From an uncultured Muribaculaceae bacterium (lineage in GTDB: Bacteria > Bacteroidota > Bacteroidia > Bacteroidales > Muribaculaceae), in NCBI GenBank assembly GCA_910587355.1, contig CAJUKF010000007.1, positions 13,002 through 77,001 of the forward strand: a stretch of DNA of 64,000 nt, read 5' to 3'. The notes beneath the pieces are model-generated. The model was not told the DNA's origin and ran no database searches. It saw only the letters and a list, made by a program, of their open reading frames with translations. Position numbers and translations under genes: made by a program. Every line of letters begins with the position of its first letter. Positions within the stretch are counted from its first letter, which is position 1. Below are positions 9,101 to 17,749 of this stretch, one piece after another.

Positions 9101-10227
9101 TGTTCGGAGAGTGCTTTACGGAATTCGTTGAGAAAAATATCGGCTTCGCGACGGGTTATTGTGAGCGGCGGCAGGAGGCGTACGGTGTGTTCGCCGGCGC
9201 CGCCTGTGAATATATGGTGCTCGAAGAGCAGGCGTTTGCGAAGCTCCGATGCCGAGCCCTCGATTTCGATGCCGAGCATCAGGCCGCGGCCGCGAACTTC
9301 CTTGAGACCGGGAATTGTTTTGAGCTGTTCAAGCAGATATGCGCCGACTTCTGCGGCGTTCTCTACGAGTTTCTCCTCCTTCATCACCTCGAGAACTGCA
9401 ATTGCTGCGGCGCATGCAAGGTGATTGCCGCCGAATGTGGTGCCGAGCATACCTTTGACCGGTTTGACAGAGGGTGCAATCAGGACGCCCGACATGGGGA
9501 AGCCGTTGGCTATGCCCTTTGCCATGGTGACGATGTCGGCGCGTATGCCGGCGTACTGGTGGGCGAAGAAGCGGCCCGTGCGGCCATAGCCGCTCTGTAT
9601 TTCATCAAGGATGAGAAGTGTGCCGGTGGCTGTTGTCGCCTCACGGAGTTCGGCGAGGAAGTTGTCGTCGACCATGCGTATGCCTGCCACACCCTGAATT
9701 CCTTCGACAATCACGGCAGCGTATTCGCCCGAAGCGAGCTCGCGGCGAACAGCTTCAATGTCGTTAAGCGGCACAAAGACTATGTTGTCCGTGCGGTTGA
9801 GCGGTGCCTGAATTTTGGGATTGTCGGTAGCGGCTACGGCAGCCGATGTACGGCCATGGAATGCACGGTCGAAGGCGAGGATTTTCTTGCGTCCTGTGAC
9901 GAAAGAGGCCAGTTTCATGGCGTTCTCGTTGGCTTCAGCACCAGAGTTTGCGAGGAAAAGCTGATAATCGTCGTAGCCCGAAGCTTCGCCCAGCAAATCG
10001 GCGAGACGCTGCTGCAGCGAGTTTTTCACCGAGTTGCTGTAGAAAGGCAGAGCGGCTGTCTGACGGCATACGGCTTCTACATAGTGCGGATGTGTGTGGC
10101 CGATTGAAATGACGGCATGACCTCCGTAGAGGTCGAGGTACTCCGTTCCGTCGGCTGTGTATACATAGTTGCCGTGACCGCGCACGGGCTCTATATCATA
10201 TAATGAATATACGTCGAATAGCTGCAT
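9097..10227 (-). CDS. argD: N-acylornithine aminotransferase
   Basis: A pyridoxal-phosphate aminotransferase (class III) that makes N-acylornithine from N-acylglutamate semialdehyde and glutamate. From the chosen ATG at 10227 it has 376 residues. LILDEIQSGYGRTG holds the cofactor-binding aspartate (Asp208) and MAKGIANGFP holds the Schiff-base lysine (Lys237). The open frame continues 19 codons upstream, but that stretch would overlap the gap after argC and has no family counterpart. It lies 13 bases after argC and overlaps argF' by four bases. Confidence 0.93.
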   Translation of the reverse strand: MQLFDVYSLYDIEPVRGHGNYVYTADGTEYLDLYGGHAVISIGHTHPHYVEAVCRQTAALPFYSNSVKNSLQQRLADLLGEASGYDDYQLFLANSGAEANENAMKLASFVTGRKKILAFDRAFHGRTSAAVAATDNPKIQAPLNRTDNIVFVPLNDIEAVRRELASGEYAAVIVEGIQGVAGIRMVDDNFLAELREATTATGTLLILDEIQSGYGRTGRFFAHQYAGIRADIVTMAKGIANGFPMSGVLIAPSVKPVKGMLGTTFGGNHLACAAAIAVLEVMKEEKLVENAAEVGAYLLEQLKTIPGLKEVRGRGLMLGIEIEGSASELRKRLLFEHHIFTGGAGEHTVRLLPPLTITRREADIFLNEFRKALSEQ

Positions 10228-10240
10228 GGTTGTAGTGGGA

Positions 10241-11206
10241 TTAGAATGCCGAGGGCTTGAGTGCGAGGCCGGTACGCTCGTCAAGGCCGAACATGAGGTT
10301 CATATTCTGCACTGCCTGACCGGAAGCGCCCTTGAGGAGATTGTCGATTACGCTGACGACAAGCAGCTTATCGCCCTGTTTTACGAGCTGTATGAGCGCT
10401 TTGTTGGTATTGACGACTTGCTTGAGGTCTACTGCGCCCGGATGCACGAAAGTGAAGGCTGCGCCGGCATAGAAGTCGTTGTAAAGCGCACGCACTTCGT
10501 CCTCGCTCATGCCCGGAAGTTTTACGGTTGCTGTCACGAAGATTCCTCGGGGGAAATCGCCTCGCACGGGTATGAAACTCAGTTCGGCATCGCATGCCGG
10601 CTCGAGAGCGGCCAGCGTCATGCCTATTTCTTTGAGATGCTGGTGCGTGAAAGGCTTGTAGACCGACAGATTATCGTTTCTCCAGCTGAAATGTGTTGTC
10701 GCACCGGGCTTTACGCCGGCACCTGTGGAGCCGGTGATGCCGGTTATGGCCACGTCGCCGTGTAATTGTCCGGCGGCAGCGAGTGGAATGAGCGCAAGCT
10801 GGATTGCCGTGGCGAAACATCCTGGATTTGCCAGTTTTGAAGCGGTGCGTATGCGTTCGCGGTTTACTTCGGGGAGGCCGTAGACATATCCGCATGATTC
10901 ATCGCGGAAATCCTGAGCCAAATCAATCACTTTCACACCGTGAGGAAGTTTGTTCTCACTCCAGAATTCGGTGCTTTTGCCGTGACCGGAGCAAAGAAAC
11001 ACTACATCCACTTCGTCAAGCGGATGACTGTCGCTGAAACGGAGATTGGTCTCGCCGAAAAGACCACCGTGCACATCGGTGACGGGGTTCCCGGCATTGC
11101 TTGTGGAGTGAATCCACGAAATTTCGGTCTGCGGATGATTAATGAGCAGACGTATGAGTTCGCCGGCTGTGTAGCCGGCGCCTCCTATGATGCCGGCACG
11201 AATCAT
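10241..11206 (-). CDS. argC: N-acyl-gamma-glutamyl-phosphate reductase
   Basis: NADPH-dependent reduction of N-acylglutamyl phosphate to the semialdehyde. The 321-residue protein has an N-terminal Rossmann segment (GIIGGAGYTAGELIRLL), the catalytic cysteine Cys130 in ANPGCFATA, and the GSTGAG segment used in substrate binding. Length suits the longer bacterial ArgC class. It overlaps the end of argG by four bases. Confidence 0.94.
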   Translation of the reverse strand: MIRAGIIGGAGYTAGELIRLLINHPQTEISWIHSTSNAGNPVTDVHGGLFGETNLRFSDSHPLDEVDVVFLCSGHGKSTEFWSENKLPHGVKVIDLAQDFRDESCGYVYGLPEVNRERIRTASKLANPGCFATAIQLALIPLAAAGQLHGDVAITGITGSTGAGVKPGATTHFSWRNDNLSVYKPFTHQHLKEIGMTLAALEPACDAELSFIPVRGDFPRGIFVTATVKLPGMSEDEVRALYNDFYAGAAFTFVHPGAVDLKQVVNTNKALIQLVKQGDKLLVVSVIDNLLKGASGQAVQNMNLMFGLDERTGLALKPSAF

Positions 11207-12411
11207 TTGCCGTTGCGTTTCTGCACGTTATAGTAGATTTTCATCTGGTTGCCGAGAATCTTGGTGAATCCCTTGATGTCGTCGGCGCTCCAGGCACGGT
11301 TCACTTCGCCGTATTCGCCGAAGTCGGTCTTCATGAGGTCGAAGGGCGAGTCGACGCCTACGAGCGTGTAGCTCAGCGGACGGAGTGTGATTTCAACTGT
11401 GCCGGTCACATTCTGCTGGCTGCTTGCCAGGAACTGCTCCATGTCGCGCATCACGGGTTCGAGATACTGCGATTCGTGGAGGAACATGCCGTACCATGTG
11501 CCAATCTGGTCTTTCCAGTACTGCTGCCACTTGGTGAGGGTGTGTTTCTCGAGCATCTTGTGGGCGGCGATAATAAGGATAGGACCGGCTGCCTCGAAGC
11601 CTACACGGCCTTTGATGCCGATGATTGTGTCTCCTATGTGCATGTCGCGGCCGATGCCGAATTTCGAGCCGGCTGCTTCGACTGCACGGATTGCATCGAC
11701 AGGATTAGCGTATTCAGTGCCGTTTACTGCCACGGGCTGCCCTTCCTTGAAAGTGATTTTGAGCGTCTCGGGCTCGTGTGCTGTCACCTGACTGGGATAT
11801 GCCTCTTCGGGGAGGGTCTGCTCACTGTGGAGTGTCTCTTTGCCGCCGATGCTGGTGCCCCAGAGGCCTTTGTTGATGGAGTATTCCATCTTCTTGTAGT
11901 CGGCCTCGATGCCATGGTTGCGGAGGTAGTCGATTTCATACTCGCGGGTGAGAGTCATGTCACGGGTGGGAGTGATGATTTCGATTTCGGGAGCGAGAAT
12001 CTGAAATGTGAGGTCGAACCGCACCTGGTCGTTGCCTGCGCCGGTCGAGCCGTGTGCCACGGCGTCCGCGCCTATGGACTTGGCATATTCTATGATAGCC
12101 ATGGCCTGGAAAATGCGTTCTGAAGACACGGAAATGGGGTATGTGCCGTTACGGAGCACGTTGCCGGCAATCATGTAGCGGATAGAGCGGTCATAATAGT
12201 CCTTGGTTACATCGAGTGTAGCGTGTGATACGGCGCCGCAGTCTTTGGCGCGTTTTTCAATGCGGGCGAGGTCTTCGTCGGTGAAACCGCCGGTATTTGC
12301 TATTGCGGTGTGTACTTCGTAACCGAGGTCTTCGGAGAGGTATTTTGCTGCGAACGAGGTGTCGAGACCGCCGCTGAAGGCGAGCACGACTTTCTTTTTG
12401 TTATTATTCAT
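11203..12411 (-). CDS. argG: argininosuccinate synthase
   Basis: Joins citrulline and aspartate with ATP to give argininosuccinate. The 402-residue protein begins with the ATP-pyrophosphatase loop FSGGLDTSFAAKYL (from residue 12) and contains HGSTGAGNDQVRF, a typical citrulline/ATP segment. It is the second gene of the operon, 44 bases after the GNAT gene. Having argG and argH at opposite ends of one operon with all acyl-ornithine genes between them gives a complete route from glutamate except for carbamoyl-phosphate synthase. Confidence 0.95.
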   Translation of the reverse strand: MNNNKKKVVLAFSGGLDTSFAAKYLSEDLGYEVHTAIANTGGFTDEDLARIEKRAKDCGAVSHATLDVTKDYYDRSIRYMIAGNVLRNGTYPISVSSERIFQAMAIIEYAKSIGADAVAHGSTGAGNDQVRFDLTFQILAPEIEIITPTRDMTLTREYEIDYLRNHGIEADYKKMEYSINKGLWGTSIGGKETLHSEQTLPEEAYPSQVTAHEPETLKITFKEGQPVAVNGTEYANPVDAIRAVEAAGSKFGIGRDMHIGDTIIGIKGRVGFEAAGPILIIAAHKMLEKHTLTKWQQYWKDQIGTWYGMFLHESQYLEPVMRDMEQFLASSQQNVTGTVEITLRPLSYTLVGVDSPFDLMKTDFGEYGEVNRAWSADDIKGFTKILGNQMKIYYNVQKRNGK

Positions 12412-12455
12412 TTGTGTCGTTTTTTGCTTGATAAATAATTCAGGAGGCGGGAGTG

Positions 12456-13076
12456 TTACTTCTTAAGGTGCAAGAGTTTGCTTACCTTGTTTTTGAGCCA
12501 CGTGGTGTAGGGTATAGTCCACGATTGTTTCTCGAGGGTAGCTTTAGGGTCGTAGAGCATGCCGTAACAGAGGCACATACGACGGTTGTTGCGGCAGAGA
12601 ATGTCGTAGTTCTTGCATCCTTCGCAGCCTTTCCAGAATTCCTCGTCCTGGGTGAGTTCCGAGAATGTCACGGGCTTGTAACCCAGACGTGAATTAAGCT
12701 TCATCACAGGGAGGGATGTGGTGATAGAGAAAATTTTAGCAAAGGGAAATCGTCGTCGGGCCAGTTCGAAAGTCTTGTTTTTGATACGGCCCGCAAGCCC
12801 GAGCTTGCGGAATTCAGGGTCGACAATAAGACCCGATGTGGCCACGTAGTCGCCATGACTCCAGCTTTCGATATAGCTGAAACCAATGAGCCGGTCGCCG
12901 TACAGAGCCACAACAGCCTTGCCGCCTTTAATCTTGTCGATTATGTACTGGGGCGAGCGGCGGGCGATGCCTGTGCCGCGCTGAAGGGCTGACTCGTAGA
13001 TGAGTTTCACTATGAGGTCGGCATATTTTGTATGCTCCTCGTTAGCGAACATCACCGATACCTGGTCGTTGTTCAT
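12456..13076 (-). CDS. GNAT acyltransferase, candidate N-acylglutamate synthase
   Basis: A 206-residue GCN5-related acyltransferase. The acyl-CoA loop is visible as VDPEFRKLGLAGRI near residues 88-101, after the beta strand DYVATSGLIV. The C-terminal third is cysteine-rich (CEGCKNYDILC followed by CLC), which is unusual for a GNAT and could bind metal. It is the first gene of the arginine operon, and neither argA nor argJ is present, so it is the natural candidate for the first step, acylation of glutamate. If the pathway is succinylated it would use succinyl-CoA. This role is an inference from position and enzyme class. Confidence 0.75.
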   Translation of the reverse strand: MNNDQVSVMFANEEHTKYADLIVKLIYESALQRGTGIARRSPQYIIDKIKGGKAVVALYGDRLIGFSYIESWSHGDYVATSGLIVDPEFRKLGLAGRIKNKTFELARRRFPFAKIFSITTSLPVMKLNSRLGYKPVTFSELTQDEEFWKGCEGCKNYDILCRNNRRMCLCYGMLYDPKATLEKQSWTIPYTTWLKNKVSKLLHLKK

Positions 13077-13195
13077 CTAACTTTAAATGATACTTAAATA
13101 AAAAATGTGATTTTTGATTTATATGTGACAGGGATTTCCCTAAAAAACGATACCTTTGAAAGCATTCCTCCGGCGCCATGCCGTGAAATTGCCTG

Positions 13196-13223
13196 CAAAG
13201 GTAGTAATTTTGTGGCAATTGCC
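13196..13223 (-). promoter_or_regulatory. arginine operon promoter with overlapping palindrome
   Basis: On the minus strand TACCTTTG (13196-13203) is a perfect -7 box, placing the transcript start near 13190 and leaving a leader of about 114 bases before the GNAT gene. A perfect 10-base palindrome, GGCAATTGCC (13214-13223), lies where the -33 element should be, and a half copy (GGCAATT) follows just downstream of the -7 box. The palindrome could be an operator, or simply chance. Confidence 0.45.
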
Positions 13224-13242
13224 GTTTTAAAATATGCAAAAA

Positions 13243-14055
13243 TTATTTTTTTGCCGGGGATGCCCCCTTGCCCGTGAAGAAGCAACGTACTTTGCCTACC
13301 GGCAGATTCCCTTCCATGCGCAGCGGTATCCGGCTTTCGTCTGCGGCAATCCATGCCTCCATGTCATCGCTTGTCTTTGCACCGCCTTTGCTTGTAAACG
13401 TAAAGGTGATGTGATAAGAAGGAATTCGGCGCCCATCGAGGTCAACATTCTCTGTGCCGTTGTAGGTAATCGAGAGCAGTTCCTTGCGTTTGCCCGAGAA
13501 GATGTCTATGCGCTGGGTCTGTCCGGGAATCCATTCATTGAAGGGGAGCGTACGCATGTAATAGAAAGAGGTGAGCATGTCAACTGCAGCACCATCCGAT
13601 TCCATCTCACGCACTTCATCGATTTTAGGCTTTCCTTTGGTTATTACCTTGCGAGTGCATTTGGCTGATACTTTGCCCGGAACGGAGTAGTCGTATGTTA
13701 CAACGTCGTGTTTGTGGTCTTTGCCTTCGTGGGCTATTTTCTCGTAGAACAGCGGAGTGAAGTCGGCATAGGTCATACGTCCGTTGAGAGTGTCGCGGAC
13801 TTTGAAAAATTTATCGGCCCATGGTTCCGACGATGCGGCGAGCTGGGCGTGGTAGTGTCTGGAGTCGTGTGTGAGAGCCAGACGGGCATGGCCGGCCTGT
13901 TTGTTAATCAGACCCCATTTGAACATCACCTTGTAATTGAGTGTCTCGGGCTCGAATTTATTTGTGACAGCGGCACCGGGATTTGCTGCCGTCGAAGAGC
14001 TGAGGCAAAGCAGAAGCAGCAATGCTGCAATGAGTCGGTAGTTTCTGAGATGCAT
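13243..14055 (-). CDS. DUF3108 exported protein
   Basis: A 270-residue protein with a clear signal peptide (basic start, then an AALLLLLCLSSSTAA core ending near residue 24). The rest fits DUF3108: beta-rich, with the segments MFKWGLINKQAGHARL and LNGRMTYADFTPLFYE. The family is periplasmic or outer-membrane associated and has no settled function. It is third in a minus-strand run with thymidine kinase and a YhcH-family gene, 42 bases after the latter, so co-transcription is likely. Confidence 0.8.
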   Translation of the reverse strand: MHLRNYRLIAALLLLLCLSSSTAANPGAAVTNKFEPETLNYKVMFKWGLINKQAGHARLALTHDSRHYHAQLAASSEPWADKFFKVRDTLNGRMTYADFTPLFYEKIAHEGKDHKHDVVTYDYSVPGKVSAKCTRKVITKGKPKIDEVREMESDGAAVDMLTSFYYMRTLPFNEWIPGQTQRIDIFSGKRKELLSITYNGTENVDLDGRRIPSYHITFTFTSKGGAKTSDDMEAWIAADESRIPLRMEGNLPVGKVRCFFTGKGASPAKK

Positions 14056-14097
14056 AAAGTATCTTCATTGATGGTTATTTGGTCCCGGCAAATGGTG

Positions 14098-14556
14098 TCA
14101 GGACACCGGTATTTTTATGCACAGCTTGCGGTGATTGCCAAGCCCGATATTGGGCGCGTGAGCGTCTTCGGGGAAAAATACTGCCAGCTGGCCTTTGTGC
14201 AGATGGATAAGCGAGTGGGCAGCATCGCCGTAAAACTCTACATCAGACTCCTCGCAGTAAGGCACTTGCGGATGCTTTAGCGCAGCTACGGGTGCCCAGC
14301 CGATTATTTCGGTGCCCTTCAGAGGTACGTGGATGTCAATGAACCGACGGTGTGCCTCAAGGCGTACGTTTTCACGCGGCATCAGTGCCGGTTCTTCGCA
14401 CTTGACGATTACATCGCCGGCTGCGGTTGAGCCTGCTGCATATATTCCTTTAACAAACCCGTCGGCTTTATGGTTCTGAAGCCATTCTATTGCGAGAGCA
14501 ATGCCTTCGGAGAGTGTACCGAATTTCTGTGCGTCTTCTATTTGACAGACTATCAT
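14098..14556 (-). CDS. YhcH/YjgK/YiaL family protein (DUF386)
   Basis: A 152-residue cupin-like beta-barrel protein. It has the family features: EAHRRFIDIHVPLKG, a GWAP segment, and FFPEDAHAP with metal-binding histidines. Relatives are linked to sialic acid or other sugar catabolism and include the EbgC beta-galactosidase subunit, but the activity is mostly unproven. No sialic acid gene is near. It lies 47 bases after thymidine kinase. Confidence 0.85.
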   Translation of the reverse strand: MIVCQIEDAQKFGTLSEGIALAIEWLQNHKADGFVKGIYAAGSTAAGDVIVKCEEPALMPRENVRLEAHRRFIDIHVPLKGTEIIGWAPVAALKHPQVPYCEESDVEFYGDAAHSLIHLHKGQLAVFFPEDAHAPNIGLGNHRKLCIKIPVS

Positions 14557-14603
14557 GGCTATGGTTTAAAAAAGTCCTTTTTATCGTTGGGCCTGAGCGC
14601 TCT

Positions 14604-15242
14604 TTATTTCAAATCATCAATATCCAGAGGCAGTGCGGCCCGGTGCGCCTGCTCTATGCGGCGGTTGCGCCAACAGTTGCGGCAAATCGCCACATAGCGG
14701 TCGTCTCCGCCTATTTCCACCTGTGCGCCTTCTTCGACTATATTTCCCTTGCTGTCGATTCGTGCGTTGACTATAGTTTTACGGCCGCAGTTGCATGTGG
14801 ATTTTATTTCATCTATAGTATCCGCTATTTCGAAGAGACGTCTCGAACCTTCGAAGAGATGTGTCTGGAAGTCGGTGCGCAGGCCATAACAAATCACATT
14901 GCTGCCAAAATCATCCACTACACGCGCAAGCTGGTCGACCTGTGCGGCTGTAAGAAACTGGGCCTCGTCAATCAGAAACCAGTCGACCACCCTCTCTTCC
15001 TTTTTGTACAGCTCTATTGCCATTTCGTAGAGGTTGGTGTTGGGATATATCCAGCGGCAGGTGCGTTCGATACCGATACGCGAACGGATGACACTGTCGT
15101 TCTCGCGAGTGTCAATCACCGGTTTCAGGCATAGATAATCCATGTGACGCTCTTCGAAGTTATAGGCTGTAGTCAGCAGGAGGGCTGTCTTTGCCGAGCC
15201 CATGGTGCCGTAGCGAAAATATAATTTTCCTTTTCTTTGCAT
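14604..15242 (-). CDS. tdk: thymidine kinase
   Basis: Phosphorylates thymidine with ATP in the salvage pathway. The 212-residue protein begins MQRKGKLYF and has a P-loop GTMGSAKT at residues 12-19, where the middle Gly of the usual GSGKT form is Ala. It also has the catalytic glutamate in LIDEAQFL and a C-terminal zinc site made of cysteines in TCNCGRKT and CRNC. The frame is open much further upstream, but that extension runs through the tRNA gene and is not real. A -7 box lies just before the chosen ATG. Confidence 0.93.
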   Translation of the reverse strand: MQRKGKLYFRYGTMGSAKTALLLTTAYNFEERHMDYLCLKPVIDTRENDSVIRSRIGIERTCRWIYPNTNLYEMAIELYKKEERVVDWFLIDEAQFLTAAQVDQLARVVDDFGSNVICYGLRTDFQTHLFEGSRRLFEIADTIDEIKSTCNCGRKTIVNARIDSKGNIVEEGAQVEIGGDDRYVAICRNCWRNRRIEQAHRAALPLDIDDLK

Positions 15243-15263
15243 GGCTTGTTGATGATTTGGCTT

Positions 15264-15271
15264 CAAAGATA
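15264..15271 (-). promoter_or_regulatory. tdk: -7 box (TATCTTTG) of thymidine kinase
   Basis: A perfect TAnnTTTG on the minus strand, 21 bases before the ATG at 15242. No TTTG is found at the usual distance. It supports the chosen tdk start. Confidence 0.5.
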
Positions 15272-15374
15272 GGAAGTTTTTGCCGATTATTATGCATGCA
15301 GTGCAAAAACTTATTAACAATCGCTCAACGACGGTGTCAGCGCGCAGCGGTAAGACGGCGGCTATGCTGGAATG

Positions 15375-15404
15375 AAAAAAAACCTTCCGGTTTACCGAAA
15401 GGCT
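15375..15404 (-). terminator. intrinsic terminator of the initiator tRNA
   Basis: On the minus strand an 8-pair stem (15383-15402, loop of 4) is followed by eight T residues (15375-15382). It ends the tRNA transcript before tdk. Confidence 0.85.
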
Positions 15405-15409
15405 TTGTG

Positions 15410-15481
<72 letters not shown>

Positions 15482-15495
15482 TTGTTTTGATGCTG

Positions 15496-15527
15496 CAAAA
15501 TTACTGCTATTTTTTGTCACATCCAAA
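15496..15527 (-). promoter_or_regulatory. promoter of the initiator tRNA
   Basis: On the minus strand TTTG (15524-15527), 20 bases and TAATTTTG (15496-15503) form a consensus promoter that would start transcription about 8 bases before the tRNA. Confidence 0.65.
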
Positions 15528-15632
15528 TATTTAACACTAATTAACTGTGGCTTTTGTTTTTTTTCGGTTCCCGAACCAAGCGGACTGCAGAGCGGTTTAT
15601 ATATTATAAAAATGTATAATGGATAAAATTGC

Positions 15633-15803
15633 ATGAGTATGAAAGAAAATAAAACTAAAAACGTATCTCAAACTGTTGATAATCACGCTGCAAATACATT
15701 TCCTGGCGTGAGTGTCGATATTGCCGATGATGAAAAAGTGTCGAATAAACTTGTCAAGGAGCGTACAAAAACCTTGAACAACAATCCCCGCAATAATGAC
15801 TGA
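15633..15803 (+). CDS. small hypothetical protein, 56 residues
   Basis: An open frame of 56 codons starting ATG at 15633 and ending TGA at 15803. The product is hydrophilic and lysine/asparagine-rich, begins MSMKENKTKN and ends TLNNNPRNND, with no signal peptide, membrane segment or cysteine. A stable terminator-like hairpin follows 33 bases after the stop, as expected for a real short transcript. I do not recognise the family. It could be a leader peptide for the glycogen genes, an independent small protein, or chance. Confidence 0.45.
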   Translation: MSMKENKTKNVSQTVDNHAANTFPGVSVDIADDEKVSNKLVKERTKTLNNNPRNND

Positions 15804-15836
15804 TTAGATAAAAGCCGTACATTTTAATGAAATTTT

Positions 15837-15897
15837 CCGGCGGAGGCCAAGGAGGGGCCGTCGCCGGCTTTTTGTGCCTTTCAGGGCCCCTCTTGGC
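15837..15897 (+). terminator. terminator hairpin overlapped by an alternative hairpin
   Basis: CCGGCG (15837-15842) pairs with CGCCGG (15862-15867), with an inner GGCC pair, and is followed by five T residues (15869-15873), a good intrinsic terminator. The inner arm (15846-15859) can instead pair with 15885-15897 over 13 positions with one bulged base, which would break the terminator. The rest of the interval from 15804 to the glgA promoter shows no gene. Confidence 0.6.
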
Positions 15898-15984
15898 ATG
15901 TTACATGAAATGATAGGGCGAGTTTTTGCGGATGCCAATGTCTCTTGCCGTCAATATTGTTTGGGGTAAGCCTCTGAGTGTTAA

Positions 15985-16016
15985 TTTGCAAATATCGAAA
16001 AAATACGCTACCTTTG
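15985..16016 (+). promoter_or_regulatory. promoter of the glycogen genes
   Basis: TTTG (15985-15988), a 20-base spacer and TACCTTTG (16009-16016) form a full-consensus Bacteroidetes promoter. Transcription would start near 16023 with a leader of about 27 bases before ATG 16050. Confidence 0.75.
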
Positions 16017-16049
16017 CGGCTCTAAAAAAGATTGAAGCTTACGCTGAAT

Positions 16050-17708
16050 ATGGATAATTGTAGCAAAGATATTGATTTGCTTTTTGAAACAAGCTGGGAA
16101 GTCTGTAACAAAGTTGGTGGCATATATGCCGTTTTGTCCAGTAAGGCCAAGACTCTGAAAGACAGATTCAAGGACAATCTTATCTTTATAGGCCCCGACG
16201 TATGGACTGAAGAGAATCCGTCGCCGTATTTCACCGAAACCAGGTCGCTTATGCGGCGCTGGGCCGAGAATGCCATGCTCCCCGAAGGTGTGAGTGTGAG
16301 AGTGGGCCGCTGGAATGTCCCGGGCAAGCCGGTCGCTGTGCTTGTGAAGTTCGATGGTATGTATGCTTCAAAAGATATCGCCTATAGCCGTATGTGGGAG
16401 CTATACGGAGTTGACTCCCTTCATGCTTACGGTGACTACGACGAAGGCTGTGCTTTTGCACGCGCCGCAGCTATGGTTATTGAAAGTATAATCGAATATA
16501 CAAAGACTTCGCCAAGCAAGGTTGTCGCCCATTTCGATGAGTGGACAACCGCTATGGGTCTTCTTACTCTAAAAGCCGATGTGCCGGCGGCTGCAACCGT
16601 TTTTACTACCCACGCCACAAGCATAGGCCGCAGCATCTGCGGCAACGGCAAGCCTCTTTACGACCAGCTCCCGAACTATAACGGCGACCAGATGGCTGCC
16701 GAACTCAATATGCAGAGCAAGCACTCGCTCGAAAAAGCCGCAGCGTGGAATGCCGACTGCTTCACGACCGTGAGCGATGTCACTGCTACGGAAGCTGAAC
16801 AGTTACTCGGCCGTCGTCCCGAAGTGACTCCCAACGGGTTCGAGCTGAATTTTGTGCCTGTAAAAACCAAATACACCGCAGCCCGTAAAGCAGCCCGCAA
16901 TATAATTCTCAATATGGCCGCGTCGCTTACCGGAGTCAGCTTTCCGGACGACACCTTCATAGTAGCCACATCGGGCCGTTGCGAATACCGCAACAAAGGT
17001 ATCGATATGTATCTCGACGCAATGCGCCGTGTCGCCGACAGCAATCACGGCCGCCGAGTGCTCGCACTTGTTCTCGTGCCGGCATGGTCGTCAGGTCCGC
17101 GTCAGGATTTACGGCAGCAGATGGTGATGCAGATTCATTCGCGCCTCGCAGACCCTGTAATCACACATAAGCTTAACAACTACGACACTGACCCCATCAA
17201 CAGCCGCATTCACCAGCTCGGTTTTACCAATGACGCCGCTTCGGCTGTAACCGTGATTTATGTGCCGTGTTATCTTGATGGGTTCGATGGTATTTTCGAC
17301 CTTACTTATTATCAGCTTCTCCCGGGTCTGGACCTCACAGTATTTGCTTCATATTACGAGCCATGGGGCTATACACCTCTCGAAAGCATAGCGTTCGGAG
17401 TGCCTACGGTAACCACTACTCTTGCAGGTTTCGGACGTTGGATAGAGGAGGTGCAGCCCAATCCGAATTTTGAGAATTGCGGTGCAGAGGTCGTCGAGCG
17501 CACAGACAGCAACTACTGGCAGGCCGTCGAAGCCATATGCGGTCGTATAAGCCAGATGCTTGAGGCCAATTGCGCTGATACTCAAAACATCCGTAATGCG
17601 GCCGCTGCAACGGCTGCAAAAGCACAGTGGTCCGACTTTATCAAGTACTACGACAAGGCTTACTGCGACGCACTCGCCGCACGTGACAGCCGTCTCAAAA
17701 ACAGATAA
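16050..17708 (+). CDS. glgA: glycogen synthase, GT3 (eukaryote-like) family
   Basis: Extends alpha-1,4-glucan chains from a nucleotide sugar. The 552-residue protein resembles yeast and animal glycogen synthase rather than bacterial GT5 GlgA: LFETSWEVCNKVGGIYAVLS (11-30) and FTTHATSIGR are close to the eukaryotic motifs, and YYEPWGYTPLESIAFG carries the two acidic residues Glu437 and Glu445. GT3 enzymes often use UDP-glucose, so the donor may differ from the ADP-glucose of GT5 enzymes; that is inference. ATG 16050 fits the promoter; a TTG six codons upstream is less likely. glgP follows after 41 bases. Confidence 0.88.
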   Translation: MDNCSKDIDLLFETSWEVCNKVGGIYAVLSSKAKTLKDRFKDNLIFIGPDVWTEENPSPYFTETRSLMRRWAENAMLPEGVSVRVGRWNVPGKPVAVLVKFDGMYASKDIAYSRMWELYGVDSLHAYGDYDEGCAFARAAAMVIESIIEYTKTSPSKVVAHFDEWTTAMGLLTLKADVPAAATVFTTHATSIGRSICGNGKPLYDQLPNYNGDQMAAELNMQSKHSLEKAAAWNADCFTTVSDVTATEAEQLLGRRPEVTPNGFELNFVPVKTKYTAARKAARNIILNMAASLTGVSFPDDTFIVATSGRCEYRNKGIDMYLDAMRRVADSNHGRRVLALVLVPAWSSGPRQDLRQQMVMQIHSRLADPVITHKLNNYDTDPINSRIHQLGFTNDAASAVTVIYVPCYLDGFDGIFDLTYYQLLPGLDLTVFASYYEPWGYTPLESIAFGVPTVTTTLAGFGRWIEEVQPNPNFENCGAEVVERTDSNYWQAVEAICGRISQMLEANCADTQNIRNAAAATAAKAQWSDFIKYYDKAYCDALAARDSRLKNR

Positions 17709-17749
17709 TCTCTCATTTCTTAATCAGAAATATCACCAAACAGTAATAT

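Noticed and set aside
12668..12692. Sequence like a family-1 REP (CACGGGCTTGTAACCCAGAC)
   Set aside because: It lies inside the GNAT coding sequence, has a shorter stem and lacks the AGTC start and the right-hand end, so it is most likely chance.
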